Shown here piece by piece: positions 22,652 through 34,500 of a stretch of DNA of 64,000 bases (the first letter of the stretch is position 1; every line of letters begins with the position of its first letter). Under the pieces are notes generated by a model. It had not been told where the DNA came from. It saw only the letters and a list, made by a program, of their open reading frames with translations, and made no database searches. This stretch comes from Hortaea werneckii (taxonomy: Eukaryota > Ascomycota > Dothideomycetes > Mycosphaerellales > Teratosphaeriaceae): positions 434,001 to 498,000 of the forward strand of contig JBAOKB010000093.1 of NCBI GenBank assembly GCA_037044905.1. The letters run 5' to 3'. A program made the position numbers and the translations under genes.

Positions 22652-23767
22652 CTACATTTCAGACAAGCTTGCATCATTTTCCGTGGCCTCAATCGAACGG
22701 TCACTCTCCTCCCTGGCCTGAATCAGTATCTTCTCCAGCCTAGTCCATCTCTCTTTCTCAGAATCCACAGCATCAACCAGTTCTTCCGTCTTCAAAGTCA
22801 AATCCTGCAACTCCTCTACCCACTCGCCCACTGGCCTACAGCACAGAGGCGGATCGCTCTTCTCGCAGATCGCCTTGCGCATTGCGCCTTTGCCTTTCGC
22901 CCACGGCCACGCTTTCCCGTTCTCTACCCCACTCAGCCATTCCTTGCAGACTGCTTCGCACCTCTCTGGATCGAGGGCGACGTACATATATGCGCCACCT
23001 AGGCTCTCGGCAAGTTGGAGGAGTCGTTCTGCACTCTCAGTTGTAACTTTCACGTGAGCAGTGACCTGGTCAGGGAAACTTGGCGGCTTCGAGCGTGGTG
23101 CAAACCAAGGGTGATTGAGGATTCGCTGCGGTATCCAGTCTTTAGCAAGGCTGCGCAAATACATCCTCGCGCGATGGATACCCGTGATCTTGGCACCAAA
23201 CCTGGCGTCGAGTGGCATCAAGGACGAAGCATGCGCTAGGCTGGCTCGCGTCATTTGACTGCTGTACTCATAGATTGGACCGAGCTCGTTGTGTTTCTCT
23301 GCCGCTTTGATGCCTTCTTTGACTAGGTCCTTGGTCTCGGCTGCCAGCTCTGCGGCCAATCCGTCGTCATCGGTCTCCGAGACGTCGTTCATTTCGAGTA
23401 CGGCCATGAGCCTTTTAAGGAAACGCTCACTTGACTGAACATGGGAGAGGTTTGTTGTAGGTGCATCCAAAATGTCGCTGATGATGTTCGTCGTTTGCGC
23501 GCCGTCTGAGGGCAGATCGATGGTGTTGACAGGACAAATGCTTCGGCCTATGAGGCGAGACGCCAGTTGATCAATTGACTGCCCATGTCCAGTCTGGCAG
23601 ATCGGCCCCCGATACTTGGTCGCCAGGAGAGCAAGCAGTGGTACAAGCAGCCATGGTAGCGTTGCTCGTATCACTCTGTTTGAAGGTCGCGCTTTCTTCT
23701 GAGCCTTTGCCATCTGAGCATGGTACCGGGGATTGTAGGAGACCGAGTAAGAGATCTTGGTAGACAT
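22652..23767 (-). CDS. Uncharacterised protein with N-terminal membrane anchor
   Basis: Start at ATG 23767 (MSTKISYSVSYNPRYHAQMA), 371 aa; the frame is open further upstream but only from a GTG. A basic stretch (KAQKKARPSNRVIR) precedes one hydrophobic helix at about 38-52 (LPWLLVPLLALLATKY), as in a type II or tail-inside membrane anchor. The remainder is a soluble, mostly helical domain with eight Cys, including a CxxxC (CEAVCKEW) and a CC pair (LCCRPVGEW). That suggests disulfides and a luminal or extracellular location. I recognise no family. No introns or breaks. Confidence 0.65.
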   Translation of the reverse strand: MSTKISYSVSYNPRYHAQMAKAQKKARPSNRVIRATLPWLLVPLLALLATKYRGPICQTGHGQSIDQLASRLIGRSICPVNTIDLPSDGAQTTNIISDILDAPTTNLSHVQSSERFLKRLMAVLEMNDVSETDDDGLAAELAAETKDLVKEGIKAAEKHNELGPIYEYSSQMTRASLAHASSLMPLDARFGAKITGIHRARMYLRSLAKDWIPQRILNHPWFAPRSKPPSFPDQVTAHVKVTTESAERLLQLAESLGGAYMYVALDPERCEAVCKEWLSGVENGKAWPWAKGKGAMRKAICEKSDPPLCCRPVGEWVEELQDLTLKTEELVDAVDSEKERWTRLEKILIQAREESDRSIEATENDASLSEM

Positions 23768-24473
23768 AAAAGGAAATATGTCACCCGTTTCTGAGGTGAT
23801 GCACACATTCCAACGGAAACGGAAGAAATCACATTCTTTGCGACGTGAATTAAAGAGAGCGCTTAAAGGCCAAGGCTATGATAGAAGGGAACGCAAGCTT
23901 CTTTTTCTTTTCTTCTTTCTGTTTCTTCCCTGAAGACTGAGGATGAGTACCACGTTGGTTGGGGACTATATACATACGCAAGCGGAGGATATATCTCCCA
24001 ACGCTTCAATGATTATCTTGCGTTGGGTGTCGCAGACGTGGACACATGTTGCACTTTGGACCACGGTATTCACTGATACCTTACGCTGATGTGCGGCAGT
24101 GACGATGTCCATTTCTCATGTTGCACGCTCCTTTGTATGTGATTTTGTTTGTGAGCAAAGACCATCTCCTCTGAACGGCATTCCGCTCGTTCCACCTTCC
24201 CTGTGTGAAACTCACTATAAACGCCAAGCTTTCCCCACAGCCCCGCATGCGAACGCGGGTGATGACACGGCGACTGAGTTCCGAGGTCCTTGAGAGCTCC
24301 AGCTCCAGCGTGAGTGGTTGCCGTCGGCACATCAATGGCTTCCGCCTGTCCTCAGCCGCTGGGCGGTCGTCTTCTTGCTCCTGTGACTCTCTTCCCTCAT
24401 CATCCTCCGTGAGAGAGACACGAACATCCAGGGTGACAGTCTTGCCGCCGCCGCCGTCCCATCACTCCCCATC
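23768..24473. promoter_or_regulatory. Divergent intergenic region
   Basis: About 700 bp between divergently transcribed genes. A T/C-rich tract lies near 23900-23930. Nothing more specific is seen. Confidence 0.4.
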
Positions 24474-25958
24474 ATGGCATCGATCAGAGTAGCTCCGTCC
24501 CGCGCTCAGCGAGCCATCAACCTCCTTCGTACTGTCAACTCGGCCTCAAGCAGCTGCCCCTGCCATTCCAACCCTCAGCACCACCACAATGCTCACCCTT
24601 CCCTTAATCCCTTTGCCGGCAACCGCCGACGCCTCGCCACCCCAATGGATGCGTCCCAGCAGAAAGAGTACGCCTTCGAAATGGCTGCGTCCAGCATTCG
24701 TTTTGGCCCAGGATGTACCAAAGAAGTCGGGATGGACTTCAAGAACTTGGGTGCAAAGAAAGTCATGGTAGTCACAGACGAGACTGTCAGGAAGCTCGAT
24801 GCCATGAAGCAAGTCCAGGAGGGTCTGGACAGGGAAGGCATCCCGTTCGAGGTGTTCAGTAAGACCAGAGTAGAGCCCAAAGACTATTCCATTCGGGAGG
24901 CAATAGACTTTGCGAAGCCGTACGCACCAGACGCCTTCCTGGCAGTAGGTGGCGGCAGTGTCATCGATACCGCAAAGCTGATGAACCTGTACACGACCTG
25001 CCCCGACGCTGACTTCTTGGACTTCGTAAACGCGCCGCTCGGAAAGGGCCAGCCTATCACCGCTAAGTTGAAACCCTTGATCGCTGTACCAACCACAGCA
25101 GGAACCGGATCAGAGACGACCGGCACAGCCATCTTCGACCTGGTCGACAAAAAGGCGAAGACCGGTATTGCGCACAGGAATCTCAAGCCTACCCTGGGCA
25201 TCTGCGATCCGATCAACACCCGAACAATGCCATCGGCGGTCCATGCCTCCTCCGGACTAGACGTCTTGTGCCACGCCCTTGAATCGTGGACTGCAATCCC
25301 GTACAACGAGCGTACACCTCGCCCGGACAACCCGATCAACCGCCCAGCCTATCAAGGAGCCAACCCGATTTCCGACATCTTCTCTCTGCAAGCACTTCGA
25401 AGCACAGTCCAATACCTACCAAGAGCAGTCAAGGACCCCGACGACTGGGAAGCCCAGAGCAACATGTTACTCGCCGCCACTCTCGCCGGTGTGGGATTCG
25501 GTAACGCCGGTGTGCATCTCTGCCACGGAATGTCGTACCCCATCTCCTCCCAGAACCCAGGCTACAAGCACGTCGGATACGACGTCACGCAGCCTATTAT
25601 CCCCCACGGTGTTTCCGTCGCAGTGACTGCCCCCGCCGTGTTCAAGTACACCGGCGCTTCGAACCCCGAACGCCACTTGCAAGCCGCCGAGGCCTTTGGC
25701 GTCGACACATCCCGGGTGAAGAAGGAGAGCGCTGGTGAAGTCCTTTCAGAGGCCCTTGCTAATTTCCTCGTCAAGCTCGGCGACCAACCTCGCGGTTTGA
25801 AGGCTTTGGGCTTTGACAACAGCCATGTGGATATGCTCGTCGAAGGCACTATCCCGCAGAAGAGAGTGCTGATGCTCGCCCCGAACTTGGACGTCAGTGG
25901 AGGCCAGGAGGAGCGGGAGCAGCTGAGAGGGTTGTTTGAGGATGCTATGCAGTATTAG
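24474..25958 (+). CDS. Mitochondrial hydroxyacid-oxoacid transhydrogenase (ADHFE1-type iron-containing alcohol dehydrogenase)
   Basis: Members of this subgroup oxidise 4-hydroxybutyrate to succinate semialdehyde coupled to 2-oxoglutarate reduction, in mitochondria. The single exon encodes 494 aa. Residues 1-55 are basic and Ser/Ala-rich (MASIRVAPSRAQRAINLLR), a likely mitochondrial presequence. The nucleotide-binding motif AVGGGSVIDTAK is at 157-168 and PTTAGTGSETT at 206-216. The metal-ligand motif GLDVLCHALE (Asp263, His267) and later His residues in GVHLCHGMSYP and IIPHGVSVAV complete the iron site. Length and end (LRGLFEDAMQY) fit the family. The close match to ADHFE1/HOT rather than bacterial alcohol dehydrogenases rests on the overall sequence; substrate is inferred. 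Confidence 0.92.
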   Translation: MASIRVAPSRAQRAINLLRTVNSASSSCPCHSNPQHHHNAHPSLNPFAGNRRRLATPMDASQQKEYAFEMAASSIRFGPGCTKEVGMDFKNLGAKKVMVVTDETVRKLDAMKQVQEGLDREGIPFEVFSKTRVEPKDYSIREAIDFAKPYAPDAFLAVGGGSVIDTAKLMNLYTTCPDADFLDFVNAPLGKGQPITAKLKPLIAVPTTAGTGSETTGTAIFDLVDKKAKTGIAHRNLKPTLGICDPINTRTMPSAVHASSGLDVLCHALESWTAIPYNERTPRPDNPINRPAYQGANPISDIFSLQALRSTVQYLPRAVKDPDDWEAQSNMLLAATLAGVGFGNAGVHLCHGMSYPISSQNPGYKHVGYDVTQPIIPHGVSVAVTAPAVFKYTGASNPERHLQAAEAFGVDTSRVKKESAGEVLSEALANFLVKLGDQPRGLKALGFDNSHVDMLVEGTIPQKRVLMLAPNLDVSGGQEEREQLRGLFEDAMQY

Positions 25959-26724
25959 TCATGATTCTTCTTTCTGCGTCTATACTATGTAGCATAGTCT
26001 CGCTTGGAATAAGTCATGAAGGTTTTTTTATTTTTTTTTTTTTTGAAAGCATCGCGGATGATTTGTATCTTATCTGACCAGCAAGCTTGTATTGGATCTT
26101 ACCATCGAGCCTTCTCACATCTCACCTAGCGACTTTGAGGAAGATTGAAGTTTTAACCTACAACTACATGCCCACGTATATGTCCGCATTCGACCGCATC
26201 AGCATGTAGTGACTAGGATGACCATCAGGGTACTTTCACGCAAAGGACGTGAGTCAGCGACTCTCGTCATAGTTTGATCGATGATGTGACTGGACGTGAC
26301 CGGTGGTGACTCTTGAGGTCTGTCCCCATGTGGACTCGCGGCCTGGCCAAGCATGTTCAAACCCGGGGAATTGCGATATATTCCGCAACACCCAATGTAC
26401 TATTCAGACTTGCCATGTTCAGGCTGTTGTCTAACTATGACCACGCAGAAGCAGCAAGGCACGCGCTGCGCGTAGACGGGACTAATGCATTCGTGCCCCA
26501 GCGGAACGCACTAACTGGTAGGATTGACAGGAGAAAGGATTGATTGATGATGAACGAGGCAGCAATTAAGAGACAGGCTTTCTAGCCGTTTTTGAACAGT
26601 CACTATCGTCTGAATGTGTAAACTCTCCGCCATCGAGTTGATCGACTGGCAGTTTCAAGCTACTCGGCTACTTTGGAGCCCACAAAAATAGGAAAACAGA
26701 AAATTTCTATGCTCTCTTTCGCAG
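25959..26724. other. 3'-3' intergenic stretch
   Basis: 766 bp between convergent genes; starts with a T-rich tract (T7 A T14 at 26023-26044). Otherwise unremarkable. Confidence 0.45.
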
Positions 26725-28623
26725 CTAGAGCATGACAAGGGAAGCCTCCAGCACGCCATCGTTGCCAATGAGACTCCTTCGGACCTCCTCGTCGACTGCG
26801 CGGTCGACCCCAAGAATCATCAATGCCTCGTGTTCGCCATTTTCGTTTCCTGCGTTGGTTTGCATCGCACTGTCCACCTTCTTGAGACTGACGTCTTCCG
26901 CTGTCTCGATGGGCGCTACGGTCATAGACCTGATGTTTACTCCGGCTTTCCCTAGCCGACCTCCGACCACTCCAATCTTCCCGGGCTCGTCGTAATTGCG
27001 ACAGATCAGCATGCTACCTTCAGGGATGAAGGAAGTGCTAAACCGACCGAGTCGTCCGATATAAGGGGTGTTGTTTGCGACGAAACCAGTAATGATTTGC
27101 TCATCGACCTTCTGCCGACGTGCTGAGGACGTAGCAGTAGTGGTGAGAGCATCTGTTTTGCCTCGGCCTGCGGAAGGCGAACGAGGGTCAAGTCGAGCTT
27201 TCAGTGTCACAGATGCCGAGTACCCTTCCTGGTCAAGCTTGTCTCGACTCCTCGATTCATTGACAAGGATTCCTCGCTCCTTCGCGACGAGCTCGGCGTT
27301 CACGATGTTGATGTTCAGGGACTCGGCGCTGCTGATAGGTGACAAAAGCCCTTTGATCAGTGCCGTGAAAAGCGGCTTGGTGGTGTTGGCCGAAGCTAGT
27401 GTTCCTTCGTAGGTGACCTCAAAGTTCGTACGGAGGCGAGAAGCTGCGTTCGCCGGCGAGAAATGTTGGGTGAACAGACTGCCCATTTTCTCCATAAGGG
27501 TGACGAAAGGCTGCAACGTTCTATATTCTTCCGGCAAGATGATGGGAGCATTGACGGCGGAGCGAGGGAGCTGTCCTGAGAGGATGCTTAGCACCTGTGT
27601 GCATACATCGATGGAGACATTTTCTTGTGCTTCAACAGTGGATGCTCCCAGATGTGGCGTAGCAACGACTTTTGGATGTTCGCTGTGGCCAGCCGTTAGT
27701 GCATATGATTTTCGGCACACGACGTTGGTGCACGTACATTAGCTTATGTGCTGAATCGCCGGCTTGCGGGGGCTCTGTAGTGAACACATCAATGCCAGCG
27801 CCAGCGATTATTCCTGATTCTAATGCGGAGAGGAGCGCAGATTCTTCCACGATGCCACCTCTTGCCACGTTCAATACGCAAGCTGTTGGCTTCATTTTCT
27901 TCAACTCCGAGATACCGATCATGCCCTTCGTCGAAGCGATCATTGGCGTGTGGATGGTCAAGAAATCCGCTTGACTGAAGAGCTCGTCCATACTCGGCAA
28001 AAGCTCAACATTGGCCGATGCTGCTAATGACGGGTTGGCGTAAGGATCGTATGCCAGAAGATTCATGCCGAGACCGCCCGCCGCGCGAGCGACGGTCAAA
28101 CCGACTACAAAGCTTAGCTTGCGTACGATGATGAAGATCGCCAGCCATGCACACCTTTACCAAGGCCAATGACACCTAGAGTCTTGCCTTTGACCTCAAC
28201 GCCAACCAATTTACTTCTCTCCCACTTGCCGGCCTTCAAACTGGCAGATGCCTGTCCAACATTCCGCGCTACTGCCATGAGCAACGCTAGGGTGTGCTCA
28301 GCGGCAGCGTTGATGTTGCCTTGGGGCGAGTTGACCACAATGATGCCGAGCTTTGTCGCTGCGTCTAAGTCCACGTTATCAACGCCAACACCAGCCCTGG
28401 CTACTACGCGCAAGCTCTTGCCAGCTGCCAAAAGATCTGCAGTGACTTTGGTCTCTGAGCGGACGATGAGAGCGTCGAAGTCGCCTATGATCGATTTGAG
28501 CTCCTCGGCGCTCATGCCTTTGCGTTCGTGCACCTCGAGCGACTCCTGCAGAAGCCGCAAGCCGTCCGGAGACACCTTTTCAGGTATGAGTACCTTTGGA
28601 CGGGAAACATTGCTAGTTGCCAT
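26725..28623 (-). CDS. D-3-phosphoglycerate dehydrogenase with C-terminal ACT domain
   Basis: This is the first enzyme of serine biosynthesis, oxidising 3-phosphoglycerate with NAD. The exons are 28155-28623, 27738-28104 and 26725-27682. Introns are 50 bp (GTGTGC...GCTAAG...GTAG) and 55 bp (GTACGT...CTAAC...ACAG), and the product is 597 aa. ATG 28623 gives MATSNVSRPKVLIPEKV. Seen in order: RAGVGVDNVD, the Rossmann GxGxxG motif restored across intron 1 (GLGK|VG), VARGGIVEESAL with the catalytic Arg, and TPHLGASTVEAQ with the catalytic His. An intervening substrate-binding domain comes next, then an ACT domain (EPGKIGVVGGRLGKAGVNIRS). The last suggests allosteric control by an amino acid, probably serine. 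Long filamentous-fungal form; no frame breaks. Confidence 0.95.
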
Positions 28624-28947
28624 GTCTGTTGCTATAGGCAAGTTTTGGGGAGTATCGATTTGGATCTGAGTAGAATAAGTAGCTCGAGACCGTTGTTTTT
28701 GCCAGGGTTTTCGAACTTCGTTTTGTGTGATGGACAAGATGTGAGCACCTGTAGCTTGCCACAGCTGTCAAATTCCAGTGTGTATGTTGTGACAGGTACG
28801 ATGAGGCACGGCAAAAGATCAAGGAACCCTCGTGACACCGTAGGCGCATTACCCCGCGCCTCCGCTGCATGGCGCGGAGCTTGCAAGCTGTAAGCACTGC
28901 CGTGACAGCATCGCCTGTGCTTTGTTAAATGCTCCGTATATGCACCA
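28624..28947. other. Short intergenic region upstream of PGDH
   Basis: 324 bp; PGDH promoter on one side and the 3' flank of the roadblock-like gene on the other. Nothing specific seen. Confidence 0.4.
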
Positions 28948-29538
28948 TTAGAAATAGTTATTGATACTCTCTTCGGGCATCTTGAAGCCTGTTTGGGCGA
29001 AGTCGGATGAGATAGCGGCAGCCATAGCATCTAATTTCCTGCGGTGCAGACCCAAGACGCTGCCAGCGGAGACAGCACTCCTGCTGCTTTCTGCCTTTGA
29101 CAACACGGAAGTACCAAGAGTAGAATCTGCTCGCGAGGTGCTATGCAACTGCTCACGGTCTGGCCCCTCGGCAGTAGTTCGCGGTTCGAACGTCTTCTTT
29201 CGCGGTGGTACGCCGCCTTCCAGAACCAAGAGTAGATCAGGCTGTATACGCTGCACCAGGAAGTTTGAGCTTTCTAACTCTACAATAAGAGTATGTAAAG
29301 CATGCTTTGAGGAAGGTTCTTCTTGCTCGTGTGGACCATTGGATTCAAGATTAGCTGGTTGCTGATACTCCTGCCACGCTAGAGCGTAGGTGGCCACTTT
29401 TTTGCGTAGATCTTTGGGATCTGAAGGTCGTGTGCTTGCAAGCAGAGTTCCATTCGGGGTCATAATCCACCATCGTTTGCATAGCCGCTCATCGCTGTTG
29501 CGAGACAGCAGGTCGCTCAACGCTTTGGCATTGAGCAT
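28948..29538 (-). CDS. Roadblock/LC7-fold small protein, LAMTOR2-like
   Basis: A single exon of 196 aa from ATG 29538. The N-terminus (MLNAKALSDLLSRN, then WWIMTPNGTLLASTRPSD and a helix YALAWQEY) resembles the start of LAMTOR2/p14 (MLxPKALxxxLSQxN, then a 'G-S-L-L-A' strand). A second strand-helix unit (LIVELESSNFLVQRIQPDLLLVLEG) and a final helix (LHRRKLDAMAAAISSDF) complete a roadblock fold. A disordered linker (about 115-160) interrupts it. LAMTOR2 proteins scaffold TORC1 and Rag GTPases on the lysosome/vacuole; whether this one does so is inference from weak similarity. Confidence 0.6.
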   Translation of the reverse strand: MLNAKALSDLLSRNSDERLCKRWWIMTPNGTLLASTRPSDPKDLRKKVATYALAWQEYQQPANLESNGPHEQEEPSSKHALHTLIVELESSNFLVQRIQPDLLLVLEGGVPPRKKTFEPRTTAEGPDREQLHSTSRADSTLGTSVLSKAESSRSAVSAGSVLGLHRRKLDAMAAAISSDFAQTGFKMPEESINNYF

Positions 29539-30086
29539 TTTAAGGGCAGTACCAAATCGAAAGGCAATGGACTGGGAAGGCGGAACTCGAGCCCAGTCCT
29601 CTCACTGCCTCTGCAGGTTGATGGCGGATATCCGTATCTTATCAGGTTAGGACAGGAATGCTGTAGCGTGTCTTCGAGCGAAAGTCGCGTTACAACTCAG
29701 TGAGGTTGATCTTTCGGCTGACCCCACTTCTTCGATATCTTATCAATCCTCAGACGCTCATTTTCTTCCTCAGTTGGATTTGCCGAGCAGCAGCAGTATT
29801 ATCATCCGTGCTCAGGCGAGAAATCCCCTATACCGCGTGAAAGCGCGTATGGTACGCATTGGGCACTTGGGCAGTTTGATATCACTGGCTCGGCCCGTCA
29901 ACGTCTGTGCGCTTCCGGTGAGAATGACGCTGATGACATCGCAACACTATGAACAACGCTTCTGGAAGTAAACATTTCAACTCGACACTATACTTTCTCA
30001 AGTTGCAAGTCTGCCTCATCAAATTTGCGTTAAAAGTCCAAACAGGGAATCATTGGAACATTTTTCGCGGCAACACGCCAAGCAGA
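29539..30086. promoter_or_regulatory. Divergent intergenic region
   Basis: 548 bp between the roadblock-like gene and FMP52, transcribed away from each other. No recognised element. Confidence 0.4.
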
Positions 30087-30775
30087 ATGACGAACGCAGT
30101 GCTTGCCGGTAGCACCGGTCTGATAGTCAGCTTCCTCTCCCTTACTCTGCACTAGAGCATCATAGGCTGAGACAAAGGTAGGGCCACAATATCCTTGATA
30201 CCCTCTGCGACCTCCCGAATTTTGACGCAGTACATGCGTTTTCTCGGAAAGAATTGCCAGCGAAAGCCAAGCTCAACGCTCTTGTATCCTCGGATTCTTC
30301 AAACTGGCCAAGCGAGTTTCCGAAGAGCAGTCAATTGTTCATCTCTGCTTTGGGCACCACCAGAGGCAATGCTGGTGGCTTTGAGAACCAGAGAAAAATT
30401 GACTATGATCTGAACCTGGCTTTGGCTAAAGCAGCCAAGGAAGCTGGCACAAAGCACTATGTCTTGATCTCATCAGGTGGCGCAAACCCGAATTCACCTT
30501 TCGGATACCCAAAGATGAAGGGAGAGCTCGAGGAAGCTGTCAAAGCTCTCGACTTTGAACATTGTATAATCCTGCGCCCGGGTCTCATTGTCGGGGAGAG
30601 AAATGAGTCGAGGATGGCAGAAGGCGTCTTCCGAAAGATCGCATCTGCCGCGGGTTGCGTGAGCAATGGGCTCAAGGATTTTTGGGCTCAAGATGCAGAT
30701 GTGATTGGAAGAGCGGCAGTCAAGGCAGGCATGAACTGTCTAGAGGGAAAAGAAGGGGAGAAATTTAGGTTTTAG
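30087..30775 (+). CDS. FMP52: Fmp52-like NAD(P)-binding protein
   Basis: Fmp52 is a short Rossmann-fold protein found in yeast mitochondrial and microsomal fractions and related to human HTATIP2/TIP30; its reaction is not established. Exon 1 is only 39 nt (30087-30125, MTNAVLAGSTGLI). Exon 2 is 30182-30775. The 56-bp intron has the less common donor GTCAGC and acceptor GGTAG and joins GLI to GHNILDTL, completing the GxTGxxG nucleotide motif. Downstream blocks match the family: FISALGTTRGNAGGFENQRKIDYD, HYVLISSGGANPNSPFGYPKMKG, CIILRPGLIVGER. The product is 210 aa, slightly short. Confidence 0.88.
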
Positions 30776-31504
30776 GGCAGAGTGATATCGTGAGAATGGG
30801 GAGGACTGAGTGGAAATAAGTAGGGATCCTGACATGACTGTATGCGACTGCATGAATGGCTTGAGTCGTGTAAATGCGCTGTACCAAGTGTGGCAGACGA
30901 AATGAGTGCCATTCCATTGCAAGGCTTGCGTTGCCAATCTATTGTACTGCGTGTGAGAACAAGCGATCCGTTTCCACGATGCTGAGCGAGAACGAGCTCA
31001 GGTAGGTGAATGGTGCGGTGCATCTGACCCCGGCCGGCTTTAGGAGGTAGCGCCTCAGGCATTCGCCCTCCCACTTCCAGCATCGACGTCCAACTCCGTC
31101 TTGTTGAGACACAACATGCACTGATCTTGACCACTTGAGTCCTTTGCCGTTTCAATTGCGTTTGCATTCAATTCACTTCCGCGTCACTCATCACGCACGA
31201 GCGTATTCACGACAGAAATGAGGACATGATTCATCGCGGCAGAGGCAAAGACACTTCCTCTTCGAATCGGTAAGTACGCCTTCGACACCTGACACATGGG
31301 CGGCCTGCACAAGCCTCCCCGCCAGCAACACCCGGCAACACACAACGACCTTTGCACAGCTCGCCTTCCACGCCGGATCTTGCCTCGACGAAACATCGCT
31401 CAAGAGTACTGCGTGGAAGTGCTCAACACCCTTCTACCCGCTCGCTCTCCAACTGCCGTCACTCTCGCCTATCACGCAACCCTTAACGAGAGCTTTACTT
31501 ACAG
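30776..31504. other. Intergenic stretch upstream of UFD4
   Basis: About 730 bp with no supportable gene; contains the UFD4 promoter. C-rich on the right half (CACCCGGCAACACAC near 31327). Confidence 0.4.
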
Positions 31505-34500
31505 ATGTCCCAAAGGGTGACTCGCTCCTCTGCAGCGAGGGTCAACGCAGATACAAACATCACACAAGGCTCGCCGGCAACGACTGCTACAGACGCAGGC
31601 TCGCCGCCGTCCACGACACGCCCACCGACCACCGCCGCTTCCCGCAAACGCAAGGCCGCTGTCGAATCACCGGCACAAAATCAAGGCAGCCCGTAAACCC
31701 AGCAAACGAGCACGTGGAAGCAGGGCCGACCAGAGCGAGACGGAGACCACAGCTACGCCGGCGGATAATCGGAAGAGGAGCAAGAAGAAGGCATCTGTAG
31801 CTCCAGCGGATATGTCCAGTGTGGGACCCTCGTCCGGAAACTCCCCAGAAACGTCACCGCATCAAACGGCACGCGACTCCACAAGGAGGAAGAGCAGCAG
31901 GAGAAAGTCCAAAGAAGAGCAAAGTGGCAGTGCAGCCTCCGGCAGTAGAAGAAGCAAAAAGGGTGCTCAGAGGAAAGACCAGGACGATGTGCACATGAAG
32001 GACGTCGAAGAGAAGACCAAGGATGCTGACGATGACTCTTCCGACGAGGGCGAGGACGGTGAGGACGCTGGCGGCGGTGCAGACGATGGGTTTGATGCTG
32101 CCTCCAGGAGGTTTGCAGAGGAGGAACTTGATGAAATGGATAGAGGAGATGAAGATCCATTTATGAGCGGGTTCCTGGGACGCTTCGGTGGAGCTTCTGG
32201 ACTATCAAGTAGTCTGCGAGCATTGAGCGGCATGATGGCTGGCACACACGGCCGTTTGAGGAACATTCTGGAGCAACTGCGCACAAAGGAGGACTCGTCA
32301 GTCCAGCTCATAGCCTTACAAGAGCTTTCGGAGCTTTTGCTGGTATCTACGGAGGATAACTTGGCAGGGCATTTCCAACCGGATCAGTTTGTAAAGGAGC
32401 TTGTGGTACTGATGCAGCCAAACGAGCTTACTGGAGAGGAGAATCCGGAGATCATGCTCCTCGCCTGCCGGTGTCTTGCCAACCTGATGGAGGCTCTGCC
32501 ACCAGCAACAGCCAGCGTTGTGTACGGCGGCGCAGTGCCAATTCTGTGCCAAAAGCTTCTCGAGATTCACTTCATCGACCTCGCCGAGCAAGCGCTCACC
32601 ACTCTGGAAAAGATCTCCGTCGAGTTCCCATCTTCAATCGTACGCGAAGGAGGCTTGACAGCGTGTCTGAGTTACCTAGACTTCTTCCGACTGGCACCCA
32701 GCGGACGGCTGTCACCACTGCGGCCAATTGTTGTCGCAACATACCCGAGGACTCTTTCCCCACGGTCCGCGATGTCATGCCGATATTGCTCAACACGCTT
32801 TCCAGTAGCGACCAACGCGTTGTCGAGCAGGCCTCGCTGTGCGTTAGCCGTATTGTCGACAGTTTCAAATATCAGGAGACCAAGCTTGAAGAGCTTGTCA
32901 GTGCGGAGCTTTTAGGGGCCATCCTGCGCCTTCTTCTACCTGGTTCCACGAACATGATCAGTGCACACATCCACACCCAATTTTTGCGAGTGCTGTCCAT
33001 CACAGCTCGCGCTTCGCCACGTCTCTCGGTCGACCTTCTGAAGATGAATGTTGTCGATACACTGTATCAGATTCTGACTGGCGTGTCCGCTCCATCAGGA
33101 GTCGATGACGCGGCAAGCAAGATCGACAAAAATGTCATCATGCAGGCTATAATCCGCACGCCCGAGAACAGATCTACGAGACGCTGAATGTTATCTGCGA
33201 GATCTTGCCCTCCATCTCAAAAGAAGAGCATTTGATGTTCCTTGACGATCTGCAAGATGCAGGATATCCTCGCCTTCCCGGCATGAATCATGTTGTCCAT
33301 GTCCACGCGTTCAAAAAAGACGCCAAATGACAAGAAACTAGAATTGCTAAAGGAATGTCCGGAGCAGGTCAAGAGATTCGCCGTTATCCTGTTTCCGACG
33401 CTGATGCATGCCTTTACTTCTACAGTGAATCTCAGCGTTAGACAGAAAGTGCTGACTGCGCAGCTCAAGATGTTGAGCAACCTGGAATCCAGCATTTTGG
33501 AAGAGTCTCTCAGAGGTGTCACATACGCGAGCCTGCTGGCCAGTATCCTGACCCAGCAGGAGAATGCAAGCTTGGTGACATTCTCACTGCAAGCTGCGGA
33601 GCTCCTGCTAAAGAGGCTAGAAGGCATTTACAGGCCACAAATTTATCGTGAGGGCGTGATGGCGGAAATTGCAAAGTTGGCCGAGAGACCACTGAAAGCC
33701 GACAACACGTCGCAAAGGACAACTTCTCCAGAAGAGACTAAGCGCCCACGTCCGAATATCGTTGAAGGTGAAGACATGGAGTCCCCCGATGACGGCGACG
33801 GGGTTTCAGACCATATCGATGTCGACGTTGGCCCAGCCGGTGATGGTGAATCCGATCAAGGCGAAGACCATGATGACGAGGAACACCCTGCCGACGAGCT
33901 CGACGATCCAGAAGATGAGAGCGACGAGAATACTGAGCCTCCGTCGCCTGGCCAGCATCATGTCACGGATTTGCAAGACGTCATAACCCTGCGGGCCAAA
34001 CGCTTTATGGAAGCTCACGGCAACGAAGGCACGCCCGAAATGCGCGCAAAGGCTACTCAGATACTCGATGATCTGCGAAACCTGGCCGGCGATCTGAAGA
34101 CCTGCTATAGCGGCGCCAAAGGTGATGGTGGACCTGAGCTTTTCCAAAGGCTTGCCAAACACTTTGATGGGGACGCTCTTGAGAGTGTAACAAGTCACGA
34201 GCTGATGACTTCCGGCATCGTTGACGTCCTGCTCACGATCTTCAATGACTCCGATGAGAACACTGCGACAGAGGCCAGATCGGACTTCTTAGAGGTGTTC
34301 ATGGCAACAAGCAACAACTCGAAAGTCATGACGGGTACAGCTCAGTCGCCAGTTACGCCTTTCAGCATCTTTATTCTGAAGCTGCAGGACCTCCTCAGCC
34401 GCGCAGAGCATTTCGAAGTCATCACCGTTCACCAAAACGCCTTTGAGAGCAATCGCAGCAGTGCTGCATCCATGCTGGCGAAGCAGCTACGTCTAAAGCT

